Notes: generated from the sequence alone by a model not told the origin. A DNA stretch of 64,000 nucleotides from Mycobacterium lepraemurium (GCA_002291465.1 CP021238.1:1612001-1676000); one strand, 5' to 3'. Shown: positions 41,160-55,359, counted from the stretch's first letter. Program-made: numbers and translations.

Positions 41160-41685
41160 ATGAATTCCGGCACGCTGGTGGGCTCGCTGATCTTCGCGGC
41201 CGTGCTGGTGGTGGTGATCGCGGTTGTGATCCAGCTGATGATGCGCGGCTGGGTGCGCCGCGCCCGGCGGCAGGCCGAGCTGATCGGCGAGCTGCCCGGG
41301 GTGCCCGACAAGGTCGGCACCGCGACGGCCACCCTGCAGGGCGTCTATGTCGGGTGCACCCTGTCGCCGGCCTGGAACGACCGGGTGACGGCCGGCGATC
41401 TGGGCTACCGGAGCAAGGCGGCGCTGACCCGCTACCCGGAGGGGATCCTGCTGAAATGCATTCGCGCCACCCCGATTTGGATCCCCCATTTGGATCCCCC
41501 AGCAGTCTATCAGTGCGGTCCGCACCGCGCGGGGCATGGCCGGAAAGGTCGCGGCCCGCAACTCGATTCTGGCGATCCGGTGGCGGCTGCCGTCGGGCGT
41601 GGAGATCGACACCGGCTTCCGGGCCAACAACCGGGGTGAATACGACGGCTGGCTGCAGCCGGGGCGGGAGGAGCGGCGTTCGTGA
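41160..41685 (+). pseudogene. Rv1382-like membrane-anchored protein broken by a 13-bp tandem duplication
   Basis: Starts at ATG 41160 (MNSGTLVGSLIFAAVLVVVI) with one N-terminal membrane segment, and matches the conserved export-type protein between pyrC and carA in mycobacteria through GILLKCIRATPIWIP. There a 13-bp unit (41475-41487) is repeated exactly (41488-41500), shifting the frame. Removing one copy restores QQSISAVRTARGMAGKV and the rest to TGA 41683-41685, which overlaps the carA GTG (GTGA). As written, translation ends at 41639 in a nonsense tail. Function is unknown. Because translation of carA may be coupled to this stop, the frameshift could affect carA expression. Confidence 0.9.
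41475..41500 (+). repeat. 13-bp exact tandem duplication
   Basis: ATTTGGATCCCCC occurs twice head-to-tail (41475-41487 and 41488-41500). Deleting one copy restores the Rv1382-like frame, so the duplication is the disrupting event. A duplication of this kind arises by slippage in the cell and is not a typical base-calling error. Confidence 0.97.
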
Positions 41686-42802
41686 GTGGCAAGGCGCAAC
41701 TGGTGCTCGAGGACGGCCGCGTCTTCACCGGCACGGCGTTCGGGGCGATCGGCCAAACCCTGGGCGAGGCCGTGTTTTCCACCGGCATGTCCGGCTACCA
41801 GGAGACGCTGACCGACCCCAGCTACCACCGCCAGATCGTGGTGGCCACCGCGCCGCAGATCGGCAATACCGGCTGGAACGGCGAGGACGCCGAGAGCCGT
41901 GGAGACAAGATCTGGGTGGCCGGCTACGCGGTGCGCGACCCGTCGCCGCGCGTGTCCAACTGGCGCGCCACCGGAAGCCTGGAGGACGAGCTGATCCGCC
42001 AGCGCATCGTGGGCATCGCTCGCATCGACACCCGCGCGGTGGTGCGCCACCTGCGGACCCGCGGTTCGATGAAGGCGGGGGTGTTCTCCGGTGACGCCCT
42101 GGCCGATCCGGACGAACTGGTGCAGCGGGTGCGCGGCCAGCAGTCCATGTTGGGCGCCGACCTGGCAGGCGAGGTCAGCACGCCGGACGCCTACATCGTG
42201 GAACCCGAAGGGCCGCCGCGGTTTACCGTCGCCGCCCTGGACCTGGGCATCAAAACCAACACGCCGCGCAACTTCGCCCGTCGCGGCATCCGCAGCCACG
42301 TGCTGCCCTCGTCGGCGACCTTCGAGCAGATCGCCGACCTCAGGCCGGACGGCGTGTTCCTGTCCAGCGGGCCCGGCGACCCCGCCACCGCCTACCACAT
42401 CGTGGAGGTCACCCGCGAGGTGCTGGGCGCCGGAATCCCATTGTTCGGCATCTGTTTCGGCAACCAGATCCTGGGCCGGGCGCTGGGCCTGTCCACCTAC
42501 AAGATGGTGTTCGGTCACCGCGGCATCAACATTCCGGTGATCGACCACGCCACCGGGCGGGTGGCGGTGACCGCGCAGAACCACGGCTTCGCGCTGCAGG
42601 GCGAGGCCGGCCAGTCCTTCGACACGACGTTCGGCGCTGCGGTGGTCAGCCACACCTGCGACAACGACGGGGTGGTGGAGGGCGTGAAACTCGCTGACGG
42701 ACGGGCTTTTTCGGTGCAGTACCACCCGGAGGCGGCCGCCGGCCCGCACGACTCGAACTACCTCTTCGACCAATTCATCGAGCTGATGGAAGGGGACCGC
42801 TA

Positions 42803-42803
<1 letters not shown>
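41682..42803 (+). CDS. carA: Carbamoyl-phosphate synthase small subunit
   Basis: Glutamine amidotransferase subunit that feeds ammonia to CarB. 373 residues from GTG 41682. The N-terminal domain contains [18 protein letters not shown]. The class I amidotransferase domain has SSGPGDPA, nucleophile C258 in [16 protein letters not shown] and the His/Glu pair in QYHPEAAAG. The stop and the carB GTG share one base. Confidence 0.97.
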
Positions 42804-46152
<3,349 letters not shown>

Positions 46153-46156
<4 letters not shown>

Positions 46157-46977
46157 CCGGGTTCGGCACCCGGCTGGCCGCCGCGAAAGCGCAACGCGGG
46201 CCGCTGTGCGTGGGTATCGACCCGCACCCCGAGCTGCTGCGGGCGTGGGACCTGCCGACCACCGCCGACGGGCTGGCCGCCTTCTGCGACATCTGCGTCG
46301 AGGCGTTCGCCGGATTCGCGGTCGTCAAGCCGCAGGTGGCGTTCTTCGAGGCCTACGGCGCGGCCGGATTCGCGGTGCTGGAACGCAGCATCGCCGCGCT
46401 GCGGTCGGCCGGGGTGCTGGTGCTGGCCGACGCCAAGCGCGGCGACATCGGCACCACCATGGCCGCCTACGCCGCCGCCTGGGCCGGTGACTCGCCGCTG
46501 GCCGCCGACGCGGTGACGGCCTCGCCCTACCTGGGGTTCGGCTCGCTGCGGCCGCTGCTGGAAGCCGCCGCCGCGCACGACCGCGGGGTGTTCGTGCTGG
46601 CGGTCACCTCCAACCCGGAGGGCGCTACCGTGCAGCGGGCCGCCTTCGACGGCCGCACGGTGGCCCAGCTGGTGGTCGACCAGGCGGCGGTGGTGAATCG
46701 GTCGACGAACCCGGCCGGGCCCGGCTACGTCGGCGTCGTGGTGGGGGCGACGGTGCTGCAGCCGCCCGATCTGAGCGCACTGGGTGGCCCGGTGCTGGTG
46801 CCCGGGCTCGGCGTGCAGGGCGGGCGGCCCGAGGCGCTGGCCGGGCTGGGCGGGGCGGAACCCGGGCAGCTGCTGCCCGCGGTGGCCCGCGAGGTGCTGC
46901 GGGCCGGCCCCGACGTGGCGGAACTGCGCGGGGCGGCCGACCGGATGCTGGACGTCGTCGCCTACCTGGACGTGTAG
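46153..46977 (+). CDS. pyrF: Orotidine 5'-phosphate decarboxylase, type 2
   Basis: Final step to UMP. 274 residues from GTG 46153 (overlaps the carB stop as GTGA). Long actinobacterial type: [28 protein letters not shown], the catalytic [13 protein letters not shown] with its Asp-Lys-Asp set, and VPGLGVQGG for phosphate binding. Last gene of the pyr operon. No pyrD or pyrE lies in the window. Confidence 0.95.
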
Positions 46978-46982
46978 CGGCC

Positions 46983-47405
46983 TCAGTCCGACGCGACGGT
47001 CGTGCTGGGCCGGGCGGTTTCCACGATCACGGTGGTGGCCTTGACGACGGCCACCGCGACGCTGCCGGGGCGCAGCTGCAGCTCCTCGGCGGCCTCGGTG
47101 CTCATCAGCGACGCCGCGGTGAACGGGCCGCACTGCATCTCGACCTGGGTCATCACCTTGTCGCTGACCACCGAGGTGACCAGGCCCACGAACCGGTTGC
47201 GGGCCGAACTGCCGATGCTGAGCGGGTCGGCCGGCGGGGCGGGGGCGTTGGTGCGGGAGAAATGGGCCAGGTCCTCGCTGGCGATCACCTTGCGGCCGGC
47301 GGCGTCGTGACCGACCTCCAATGCGCCCTGGTTGATCCAGCGGCGCACCGTGTCGTCGCTGACGCCGAGCAGCTCAGCCGCCTGGCGAATTCGCAGGTTC
47401 GACAC
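46983..47405 (-). CDS. Helix-turn-helix plus Mop/TOBE-domain protein (molybdate-binding type regulator)
   Basis: 140 residues from GTG 47405. Residues 1 to about 45 form a MerR/excisionase-like helix-turn-helix (LRIRQAAELLGVSDDTVRRW). From about 70 to 137 there is one TOBE/Mop domain (SARNRFVGLVTSVVSDKVMTQVEMQCGP through VAVAVVKATTVIVE), which in relatives binds molybdate or tungstate. It may sense molybdenum. It is convergent with pyrF, 5 bp away. This spot holds PE15/PPE20 in M. tuberculosis; those genes are absent here. Confidence 0.8.
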   Translation of the reverse strand: MSNLRIRQAAELLGVSDDTVRRWINQGALEVGHDAAGRKVIASEDLAHFSRTNAPAPPADPLSIGSSARNRFVGLVTSVVSDKVMTQVEMQCGPFTAASLMSTEAAEELQLRPGSVAVAVVKATTVIVETARPSTTVASD

Positions 47406-47882
47406 GCCCCGATGGTATCCGATCGCGGCCCGCGGATCGGCCGCAAGCGAAGCCGTGACCCGCCGTGACCGGCGATCGACCCGCTATCGACCAGCAGCGC
47501 GACACGCGCGACACGCCGTGACGAATGCGTGATCCGTCGCACCGGGCGCCCGCAGCAGCCCGTGCCGCGTCGCGCAACTACCCCGGCGCCGCGGGCCCAC
47601 GCCGCCGGGAAACGTCAAAGCCGCAGGTCGCGGGCGCGGCGGCGGCCCGAAACGACCATGCGGGAGCCGCCCCGGCGGCGCCGCGCGCAACCTCGATCGA
47701 CGTCGCACGCCACGTCGCCGCGGCTCCCACACGCCGGTACATGCTGGGAGTTTGCCCCGTTAAGCAGGGGGGCGGGTTAGATTTCGTCAGGAGGCCTGAG
47801 TACGGTCGTCTCCGCTGGCTGAAGTACCCGGCAGAGACACAAAGAGATCGGTTGAGATTGATTGATCAGATACGGAGGAATC
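47406..47882. other. 477-bp intergenic region upstream of mihF
   Basis: Very GC-rich in its first 350 bases, with several dispersed CGTGA and GCGACAC-type short repeats and no convincing gene. An open frame crosses it but has the Arg/Ala/Pro composition of chance GC-rich reading. The last 110 bases are less GC-rich. A TAGATT (47778-47783) could be a -10 element, but no good -35 is placed for it. GGAGG (47874-47878) is the ribosome-binding site of mihF. No tRNA or hairpin terminator was seen. Confidence 0.4.
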
Positions 47883-48197
47883 GTGGCCCTTCCCCAGTTG
47901 ACCGACGAGCAGCGCGCGGCCGCGTTGGAGAAGGCGGCTGCCGCACGTCGAGCCCGAGCCGAGCTCAAAGACCGGCTGAAGCGCGGCGGCACCAACCTCA
48001 GTCAGGTGCTCAAGGACGCCGAGACCGACGAAGTCCTGGGCAAGATGAAGGTTTCGGCGCTTCTCGAGGCGTTGCCCAAGGTGGGCAAGGTCAAGGCGCA
48101 GGAAATCATGACTGAGTTGGAGATCGCCCCCACCCGCCGCCTGCGCGGTCTTGGCGATCGTCAGCGCAAGGCTCTGCTGGAAAAGTTCGGCTCCTAA
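47883..48197 (+). CDS. mihF: Mycobacterial integration host factor mIHF
   Basis: Essential nucleoid-associated DNA-bending protein, unrelated in fold to enterobacterial IHF. About 104 residues from GTG 47883 (ALPQLTDEQRAAALEKAAAARRARAELK), which has GGAGG five bases upstream. It has the helix-two-turn-helix segment ALLEALPKVGKVKAQEIM and the basic tail RRLRGLGDRQRKALLEKFGS. Longer starts upstream are sometimes annotated in mycobacteria; the Shine-Dalgarno favours the short form. First gene of mihF-gmk-rpoZ-coaBC-metK. Confidence 0.95.
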   Translation: MALPQLTDEQRAAALEKAAAARRARAELKDRLKRGGTNLSQVLKDAETDEVLGKMKVSALLEALPKVGKVKAQEIMTELEIAPTRRLRGLGDRQRKALLEKFGS

Positions 48198-48282
48198 CCC
48201 GCCCGCCGACGATGCAGGCCGCACGGCCTGAGGAGGCGGGCCATCGGACCCGAGCCGTGGGCGCATCCGACCGGGAGCGCCC

Positions 48283-49357
<1,075 letters not shown>

Positions 49358-49378
49358 CGGGGTCGGGCCGGGCGCGCT

Positions 49379-50641
49379 GTGTACGACCGCAATCGGGCTT
49401 CCACACGGGTCGCGAGGATCGTCGTCGGCGTCTCCGGCGGCATCGCCGCCTACAAGTCGTGCACCGTCGTCCGCCAGCTGTCTGAGGCCGGTCATTCGGT
49501 CCGGGTCATCCCCACCGAGTCCGCGCTGCGCTTCGTCGGCGCCGCCACCTTCGAGGCGCTGTCCGGCCAGCCGGTGCACACCGGCGTGTTCGACGACGTG
49601 CCCGAGGTGCCGCACGTGCAGCTGGGCAAGCAGGCCGACCTGGTCGTGGTGGCACCGGCCACCGCCGACCTGCTGGCCCGGGCGGTGCATGGCCGGGCCG
49701 ACGACCTGCTGACCGCCACCCTGCTCACCGCCCGATGTCCGGTGCTGTTCGCGCCGGCGATGCACACCGAGATGTGGCTGCACCCGGCCACCGTCGACAA
49801 CGTGGCCACGCTGCGCCGCCGCGGGGCCGTGGTGCTCGAGCCCGCCGCCGGGCGGCTCACCGGCACCGACAGCGGGTCGGGCCGGCTGCCCGAGGCCGAG
49901 GAGATCACCACCCTGGCCCAGCTGCTGCTGGAACGCCACGACGCGCTGCCCTACGACCTGGCCGGCTGCAAGATGGCGGTCACCGCCGGCGGCACCCGCG
50001 AACCCGTCGACCCGGTGCGCTTCATCGGCAACCGCAGCTCGGGCAAGCAGGGCTACGCGGTGGCCCGGGTGGCCGCCCAGCGCGGCGCCGAGGTCACGCT
50101 GATCGCCGGGCACACCGCCGGACTGATCGACCCCGCCGGGGTCGAGGTGGTGCACGTCAGCTCGGCCGAGCAGCTGGGCAACGCGGTGTCCAAGCACGCG
50201 GCCGAGGCCGACGTGCTGGTGATGGCTGCCGCGGTCGCCGACTTCCAGCCCGCCCGGGTTGCCGCCGCCAAGATCAAAAAAGGTGTCGAGGCACCGACGA
50301 TCGAGTTGGTCCGCAACGACGACGTGCTGGCCGGTGCGGTGCGGGCGCGCGCCCACGGCGAGCTGCCCAACCTGCGGGCCATCGTGGGATTCGCCGCCGA
50401 GACCGGAGACGCCAACGGGGACGTGCTGTTTCACGCCCGCGCCAAGCTCCGCAACAAGGGCTGTGACCTGTTGGTGGTTAACGCGGTGGGCGAGGGCCGG
50501 GCCTTCGAGGTGGACAGCAACGACGGCTGGCTGCTGGCCTCCGACGGGACCGAGTCGGCGCTGCAGCACGGCTCCAAGACGCTGATGGCCAGTCGTATCG
50601 TGGATGCGATCGCCGCGTTCCTGCGCGGGGACGGCGGATAA
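49379..50641 (+). CDS. coaBC: Phosphopantothenoylcysteine decarboxylase / phosphopantothenate-cysteine ligase CoaBC
   Basis: Two steps of coenzyme A synthesis in one chain (Dfp). 420 residues from GTG 49379. The FMN-dependent CoaC half has VGVSGGIAAYKS, the flavin-binding region and the PAMHTEMW motif. The CTP-dependent CoaB half begins near MAVTAGGTREPVDPVRFIGNRSSGKQG and has VMAAAVADFQP and the KIKKG lysine segment. Complete and unbroken. Confidence 0.96.
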   Translation: MYDRNRASTRVARIVVGVSGGIAAYKSCTVVRQLSEAGHSVRVIPTESALRFVGAATFEALSGQPVHTGVFDDVPEVPHVQLGKQADLVVVAPATADLLARAVHGRADDLLTATLLTARCPVLFAPAMHTEMWLHPATVDNVATLRRRGAVVLEPAAGRLTGTDSGSGRLPEAEEITTLAQLLLERHDALPYDLAGCKMAVTAGGTREPVDPVRFIGNRSSGKQGYAVARVAAQRGAEVTLIAGHTAGLIDPAGVEVVHVSSAEQLGNAVSKHAAEADVLVMAAAVADFQPARVAAAKIKKGVEAPTIELVRNDDVLAGAVRARAHGELPNLRAIVGFAAETGDANGDVLFHARAKLRNKGCDLLVVNAVGEGRAFEVDSNDGWLLASDGTESALQHGSKTLMASRIVDAIAAFLRGDGG

Positions 50642-50696
50642 GACGGTCGAGTGCTTCTCGGCGCCGGGACCGCTGTGGGCCGGGCCGACGCCAGCC

Positions 50697-50712
50697 GCCG
50701 ATATAATTCGGC
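50697..50712 (+). promoter_or_regulatory. metK promoter -10 element TATAAT framed by a 5-bp inverted repeat
   Basis: A perfect TATAAT (50702-50707) lies 34 bp before the metK GTG, preceded by GCCGA (50697-50701) and followed by TCGGC (50708-50712), which are reverse complements. No good -35 hexamer is seen 16-19 bp upstream, common in mycobacterial promoters. The expected transcription start would be near 50714, giving a short leader with GGAAGGATT as ribosome-binding site. Confidence 0.55.
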
Positions 50713-50740
50713 TACCTAACTATTTGGAAGGATTGGGATT

Positions 50741-51952
50741 GTGAGCGAAAAGGGTCGCCTGTTTACCAGTGAGTCGGTGACGGAGGGACATCCCGACAAG
50801 ATCTGTGACGCGATCAGCGACTCTGTGCTCGACGCGCTGCTGGCGCAGGACCCCCGCTCACGTGTCGCGGTCGAGACCCTGGTCACCACCGGGCAGGTGC
50901 ATGTTGTCGGCGAGGTGACGACGACGGCCAAGGAGGCGTTCGCCGACATCACCAACACGGTGCGCGAGCGCATCCTCGACATCGGCTACGACTCCTCGGA
51001 CAAGGGCTTCGACGGCGCCTCCTGCGGGGTGAACATCGGCATCGGCGCGCAGTCACCCGACATCGCCCAGGGCGTCGACACCGCGCACGAGACCCGCGTC
51101 GAGGGCGCGGCCGACCCGCTGGACGCCCAGGGCGCCGGCGACCAGGGCCTGATGTTTGGCTACGCCATCAAGGACACCCCGGAGATGATGCCGTTGCCGA
51201 TCGCGCTGGCCCACAGGCTGTCGCGGCGGCTGACCGAGGTCCGCAAGAGCGGCGTGCTGCCCTACCTGCGCCCGGACGGCAAGACGCAGGTCACCATCGA
51301 ATACGAGGACGACGTTCCCGTCCGGCTGGACACCGTGGTGGTGTCCACCCAGCACGCGGCCGACATCGACCTGGAGAACACCCTGACCCCCGACATCCGG
51401 GAAAAGGTGCTCAACACCGTGCTCGACGACCTGGCGCACGACACCCTGGACACCTCCTCGACGCGGTTGCTGGTCAACCCGACCGGCAAGTTCGTCGTCG
51501 GCGGCCCGATGGGCGACGCGGGGCTGACCGGTCGCAAGATCATCGTCGACACCTACGGCGGCTGGGCCCGCCACGGCGGCGGCGCCTTCTCCGGTAAGGA
51601 CCCGTCGAAGGTAGACCGGTCCGCGGCCTACGCGATGCGCTGGGTAGCCAAGAACATCGTCGCCGCCGGGCTGGCGGAGCGGGTGGAGGTGCAGGTCGCC
51701 TACGCCATCGGCAAGGCCGCCCCGGTGGGCCTGTTCGTGGAGACCTTCGGCACCGCGACCGTCGACCCGGTCAAGATCGAGAAGATCGTGCCCGAGGTGT
51801 TCGACCTGCGGCCCGGCGCGATCATCCGCGACCTGGACCTGCTGCGCCCGATCTACGCGCAGACCGCCGCCTACGGGCACTTCGGCCGCACCGACGTCGA
51901 ACTGCCCTGGGAACAGCTGAACAAGGTCGACGAGCTCAAGCGCGCCGTCTGA
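50741..51952 (+). CDS. metK: S-adenosylmethionine synthetase
   Basis: Makes S-adenosylmethionine from methionine and ATP. 403 residues from GTG 50741 ([23 protein letters not shown]). ATP-binding GHPDKICD, the [12 protein letters not shown] loop, [19 protein letters not shown] and the closing GHFGR are present. No SAM riboswitch is apparent in the 99-bp upstream gap. Followed by a strong palindrome at 51997-52026. Confidence 0.97.
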   Translation: MSEKGRLFTSESVTEGHPDKICDAISDSVLDALLAQDPRSRVAVETLVTTGQVHVVGEVTTTAKEAFADITNTVRERILDIGYDSSDKGFDGASCGVNIGIGAQSPDIAQGVDTAHETRVEGAADPLDAQGAGDQGLMFGYAIKDTPEMMPLPIALAHRLSRRLTEVRKSGVLPYLRPDGKTQVTIEYEDDVPVRLDTVVVSTQHAADIDLENTLTPDIREKVLNTVLDDLAHDTLDTSSTRLLVNPTGKFVVGGPMGDAGLTGRKIIVDTYGGWARHGGGAFSGKDPSKVDRSAAYAMRWVAKNIVAAGLAERVEVQVAYAIGKAAPVGLFVETFGTATVDPVKIEKIVPEVFDLRPGAIIRDLDLLRPIYAQTAAYGHFGRTDVELPWEQLNKVDELKRAV

Positions 51953-51996
51953 CCCGTCTCGAGCATCCGCCGCGCCGCGTCGCGTCGCCGCACCCT

Positions 51997-52026
51997 GCCG
52001 AGCGTGAAGCTAGCTTCACGCTCGGC
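51997..52026. terminator. Perfect 30-bp palindrome between convergent metK and the monooxygenase gene
   Basis: The left arm GCCGAGCGTGAAGCT is followed with no spacer by its exact reverse complement. It lies in the 133-bp gap between two convergent genes, 45 bp after the metK stop and 60 bp after the monooxygenase stop. A 13- to 14-bp stem with a tiny loop would form in either transcript. There is no U tract, as is usual for mycobacterial terminators. Function is inferred from position and symmetry. Confidence 0.7.
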
Positions 52027-52085
52027 GAGCAAGGCACGCTCGTCGAGCACGGCGAACACCCAGCCCGCCGTTCGAGCGCCGGACG

Positions 52086-53576
52086 CTAAGCGCTGAACCG
52101 GTAGTCGTCGAGGTTGAATCGCCTACTGCGCCAATACACTTCGGGCGTGGTGCCGGGTCGCAGCGGCACGTCGCCGTTCTTGTCGAAGTAGTAGCTGTTG
52201 GCCAGCTTGCAGCTGTCCTGCCAGAAGATCTGCCGGTGCCGCCGGCGCATCATCTCGGCGAAGTAGCGGGCGTTGGCTTCCTCGCTGACCTCGACGCGGG
52301 CCGCGCCGAGGCGCTCGGCCCGCTTCAGGCAGCGCACGATGTGATGGGTCTGCGCCTCGATCAGCGCGAAATACGACGAGCCGACGTAACCGTACGGCCC
52401 GAACACCGTGAACAGGTTGGGAAAACCCGGAACCGATACCCCTTCGTAGGCCTGCAGCCGGTGCTTGTCCCAGAACCGGCTGAGCGAGCGCCCACCGGGC
52501 CCGGTCACCGCGAAGGTCGGCACGTTGTCGGGGTCCATCACCTTGAAGCCGGTGGCCAGGATCAGCACGTCGATCCGGTGGTGTTCGCCGTCGGTGGTGG
52601 CCACCGCGTCGGGCGTGATCTTGTCGATCGGTTCGGTGACCAGCCGCACGTTGTCCCGGTTGAACGTGGCCAGATAGCCGTTGTGGAAGCCGGGGCGCTT
52701 GCAGCCGACCGCGTATTTCGGGGTGAGCTTCTCGCGCACCTCCGGGTCGCGAACCTGTTGGAGCAGATACGACTTCCCCAGCGCGGCCATCCGCTTGGCC
52801 AGCGGAAGCACCGTGAAATAGTGCGCCGAGATCGGGAAGGTGACCCCCACGTAGGCCTGGCTGAGCAGCCGCTGCACGGACTTGCCGCCGGGAATGCGCA
52901 TCGCCCAGAGCGCCGGCGCCGGCAGCGGGACATCGAGTTTCGGGAAGCACCAGATCGGGGTTAGCTGAAACACGGTGAGCGACTTGACGATTGGCGCGAT
53001 CTCGGGGATCACCTGCACGGCCGAGGCCCCGGTGCCGATCACCGCGACGCGCTTGCCGGTCAGGTCCTGGCCGTGGTCCCACCGCGCGGTGTGCATCGTG
53101 ATGCCGCCGAACGAATCCACCCCGTCGATGTCGGGCAGATTCGGCGCGGTCAGCACGCCGCAGGCGCTGATCAGGAACCGGGCGGTGACGGTGCCGCCGG
53201 GATCGGTGTGCACCCGCCACAGCCGCTGTTCGTCGTCGAACTCGGCGGCTAACACCTTGGTGTTGAACTGGATTCGCGATCGGATGCCGTACTTGTCGGC
53301 GCAGTGCTCGGCGTAGGCCTTGAGCTCGCGGCCGGGCGCGTAGGTGCGCGACCAGTGCCGGCTCTGTTCGAAGGAGAACTGGCAGGAGAACGATGGAATG
53401 TCCACGGCGATACCGGGATAGGTGTTCCAGTGCCAGGTGCCGCCCACCCCGTCGCCGGCCTCGATCACCCGGTAGTCGGGCAGGCCCGCCTTGTCCAGCT
53501 TGATGGCCGCGCCGATGCCGGAGAATCCCGCGCCGATGATCAGCGTGTGGTGGTTGGGAACTGCTGGTGAGCTCAT
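52086..53576 (-). CDS. FAD-dependent Baeyer-Villiger-type monooxygenase (Rv1393c-like)
   Basis: 496 residues from ATG 53576. N-terminal FAD Rossmann motif IIGAGFSGIGAA (GAGFSG at 15-20). The Baeyer-Villiger fingerprint FxGxxxHxxxWD is matched exactly at residues 156-167 (FGGITMHTARWD). A second Rossmann motif for NADPH follows (VIGTGASAVQVIPEI), and then ATGFKVMDPDNVPTFAVTG. Such enzymes turn ketones into esters or oxygenate sulfides; in mycobacteria several act on lipids or activate thiocarbamide drugs. Intact. Confidence 0.92.
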   Translation of the reverse strand: MSSPAVPNHHTLIIGAGFSGIGAAIKLDKAGLPDYRVIEAGDGVGGTWHWNTYPGIAVDIPSFSCQFSFEQSRHWSRTYAPGRELKAYAEHCADKYGIRSRIQFNTKVLAAEFDDEQRLWRVHTDPGGTVTARFLISACGVLTAPNLPDIDGVDSFGGITMHTARWDHGQDLTGKRVAVIGTGASAVQVIPEIAPIVKSLTVFQLTPIWCFPKLDVPLPAPALWAMRIPGGKSVQRLLSQAYVGVTFPISAHYFTVLPLAKRMAALGKSYLLQQVRDPEVREKLTPKYAVGCKRPGFHNGYLATFNRDNVRLVTEPIDKITPDAVATTDGEHHRIDVLILATGFKVMDPDNVPTFAVTGPGGRSLSRFWDKHRLQAYEGVSVPGFPNLFTVFGPYGYVGSSYFALIEAQTHHIVRCLKRAERLGAARVEVSEEANARYFAEMMRRRHRQIFWQDSCKLANSYYFDKNGDVPLRPGTTPEVYWRSRRFNLDDYRFSA

Positions 53577-53621
53577 CGGTGCCCGCCTGGCTGTGTCATG
53601 GATCCACCGTACGCCCGGGCC

Positions 53622-54584
53622 TCAGCCCTGCAGGGCGGTTCGCAGCGCCGTCAGGCCGCGCTCCATCGCGGCGGTGGCCGCCGGCACCACACCGGCATAG
53701 CCCAGGTAGCCGTGCACCAGCGTCTCGGCGTTGTGCACCTGCGCGGCGACACCGGCGGCCGCCAGCCGCTCGCCGTAGCGGATGCCGTCGTCGCGCAGCG
53801 GGTCATACCCGGCCACCCCGATGTAGGCCGGTGGCAGATTGCTAAGGTCGGTTGCCCGTCCCGGCGCCATGTCGGCCGGCGGGTCGAACAGGTCGACATC
53901 GCCCGCGTACCACCGGGAGAACTCGGCGACGGCCTTGACGTCGAGGATCGGCGCGGTGGCGTTTTCGGCGAAGGAGGGCAGCGAGGCGTCCCACATGGTC
54001 GACGGGTACCACAGCAGCTGGAACCGCACCGGCGGCCCGCCGCGGTCGCGGGCCCGCTGCGCCGTCACTGCGGCGAGGGTGCCGCCGGCCGAATCCCCGG
54101 CCACGGCGATCCGGGCCGGGGCGCCGTGCAGCCCGGCCGCGTTCTGGGCCGCCCAAAGCGTTGCGGCCCAAGCATCTTCGACCGCGGCGGTGTAGGGGTG
54201 TTCGGGGGCCAGCCGGTAGTCCACCGACACCACGATCGCCCCGGCGCCGACCGCGTGCTGGCGGGCCGTGCCGTCGTGGGTGTCGAGATCGCCGATGACG
54301 AAACCGCCGCCGTGGAAGTACAGCACCACCGGCGCCGGGCGACTCTCGGAATGGATTGGCAGCCAATAGATCCGGATCGCGATCGCACTGTGCGGGCCGG
54401 GGATGGTGCGGTCCTCGACCCGCAGCTCGGGATGCAGCGGCCGGCGCGGCAGGTCGCGGAACCGCTGCCGGGCCGCGTCGATTGCGTCCTCGGTGGATAG
54501 CCGGAAGGGAACCGCATCCAGTACCTTCTGCAGGATGGGGTTGATCCCGGGTTTCTCGTCGGCAGGGTTGTCCAAGCGGGGCAT
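53622..54584 (-). CDS. lipH: HSL-family carboxylesterase LipH/LipI-like
   Basis: 320 residues from ATG 54584. Hormone-sensitive-lipase family: oxyanion HGGG (91-94), nucleophile S165 in GDSAGG, the catalytic Asp region near [12 protein letters not shown] and His in [11 protein letters not shown]. tuberculosis has two adjacent copies, LipH and LipI, in this position; here there is one and I cannot say which. The start codon sits in the palindrome CATG (54582-54585), which also supplies the start of the divergent gene. Confidence 0.9.
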   Translation of the reverse strand: MPRLDNPADEKPGINPILQKVLDAVPFRLSTEDAIDAARQRFRDLPRRPLHPELRVEDRTIPGPHSAIAIRIYWLPIHSESRPAPVVLYFHGGGFVIGDLDTHDGTARQHAVGAGAIVVSVDYRLAPEHPYTAAVEDAWAATLWAAQNAAGLHGAPARIAVAGDSAGGTLAAVTAQRARDRGGPPVRFQLLWYPSTMWDASLPSFAENATAPILDVKAVAEFSRWYAGDVDLFDPPADMAPGRATDLSNLPPAYIGVAGYDPLRDDGIRYGERLAAAGVAAQVHNAETLVHGYLGYAGVVPAATAAMERGLTALRTALQG

Positions 54585-55359
54585 GGAGGTACCGTACGCA
54601 CCCCGTCTGGTCGCCGGCGCCTGGGTGGTGGCCGGCTGGGTGGCCCTGGCTCACGGCATCTATCTGACCGTGCTGGCGTTGCGTTCCCCGCCGGGGGTGG
54701 AGCTGACCGGGTACTGGGTGTTGCAGCCGGCGTTCAAGGCCTCGATGGCGTTGCTGCTGACGCTGGCCGCCGCCAGGCACGGACAGGTCCGGGAGCGGCG
54801 CTGGCTGATGCCGGCGCTGCTGCTGTCGGCGGTCGGCGACTGGGCGCTCGCCCTGCCGTGGTGGACGCTGTCCTTCCTGGTCGGCCTGGCGGCGTTTCTG
54901 TTCGTGCACATGTGTTTCATCGGCGTCCTGCTGCTGGTCCCGCTGCCCTCCCGCGCGTCCGGGCCCGATCGGTCGTCGACGCCGCGGATCGCCGCGGCGG
55001 TCCTGATGTGCCTGGCGTCGATCGGGTTGCTGGTCTGGTTCTGGCCGCGTCTGGGCCCGGACAAGCTGACGCTGCCGGTCACGCTGTACATTGTGGTGCT
55101 GACCGCCATGGTGTGCGCGGCGCTGCTGGCGAAACTGCCGACGAGCTGGACGGCGGTGGTCGCGGTGTGTTTCGCGGAGTCGGTCTCGATGATCGCCATC
55201 GGCCGGTTCATCCTGGGCAACGAGGCGCTGGCGGTGCCGATCTGGTGGTCGTACGCGGCGGCCCAGATCCTGATCACCGCGGGATTCTTCTTCGGTCGCG
55301 AAGCGGCCGGCAATGCAGCCGGTGAAGCAACCGGTGATGCTGCCGAACCCGTTGATTAG
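54583..55359 (+). CDS. YhhN-family membrane protein (Rv1401-like)
   Basis: 258 residues from ATG 54583 ([19 protein letters not shown]). About eight hydrophobic segments; the YhhN/TMEM86 family includes lysoplasmalogenases, which cleave vinyl-ether lysophospholipids. Family pieces include [23 protein letters not shown] and the late [17 protein letters not shown]. The ATG overlaps the lipH start on the other strand, so either both mRNAs have their promoters inside the opposite gene or one is leaderless. It leads into priA, 27 bp downstream. Confidence 0.82.
   Translation: MEVPYAPRLVAGAWVVAGWVALAHGIYLTVLALRSPPGVELTGYWVLQPAFKASMALLLTLAAARHGQVRERRWLMPALLLSAVGDWALALPWWTLSFLVGLAAFLFVHMCFIGVLLLVPLPSRASGPDRSSTPRIAAAVLMCLASIGLLVWFWPRLGPDKLTLPVTLYIVVLTAMVCAALLAKLPTSWTAVVAVCFAESVSMIAIGRFILGNEALAVPIWWSYAAAQILITAGFFFGREAAGNAAGEATGDAAEPVD

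Noticed and set aside
41095-41163. 22-codon ORF between pyrC and the Rv1382-like gene
   Set aside because: It starts in the pyrC stop and ends on the next ATG, so it could couple translation, but it has no protein character and is too short to support as a gene.
47525-48115. Long open frame covering the region upstream of and overlapping mihF
   Set aside because: Composition is that of random GC-rich reading, and mihF proper is in a different frame with its own ribosome-binding site at 47874-47878.
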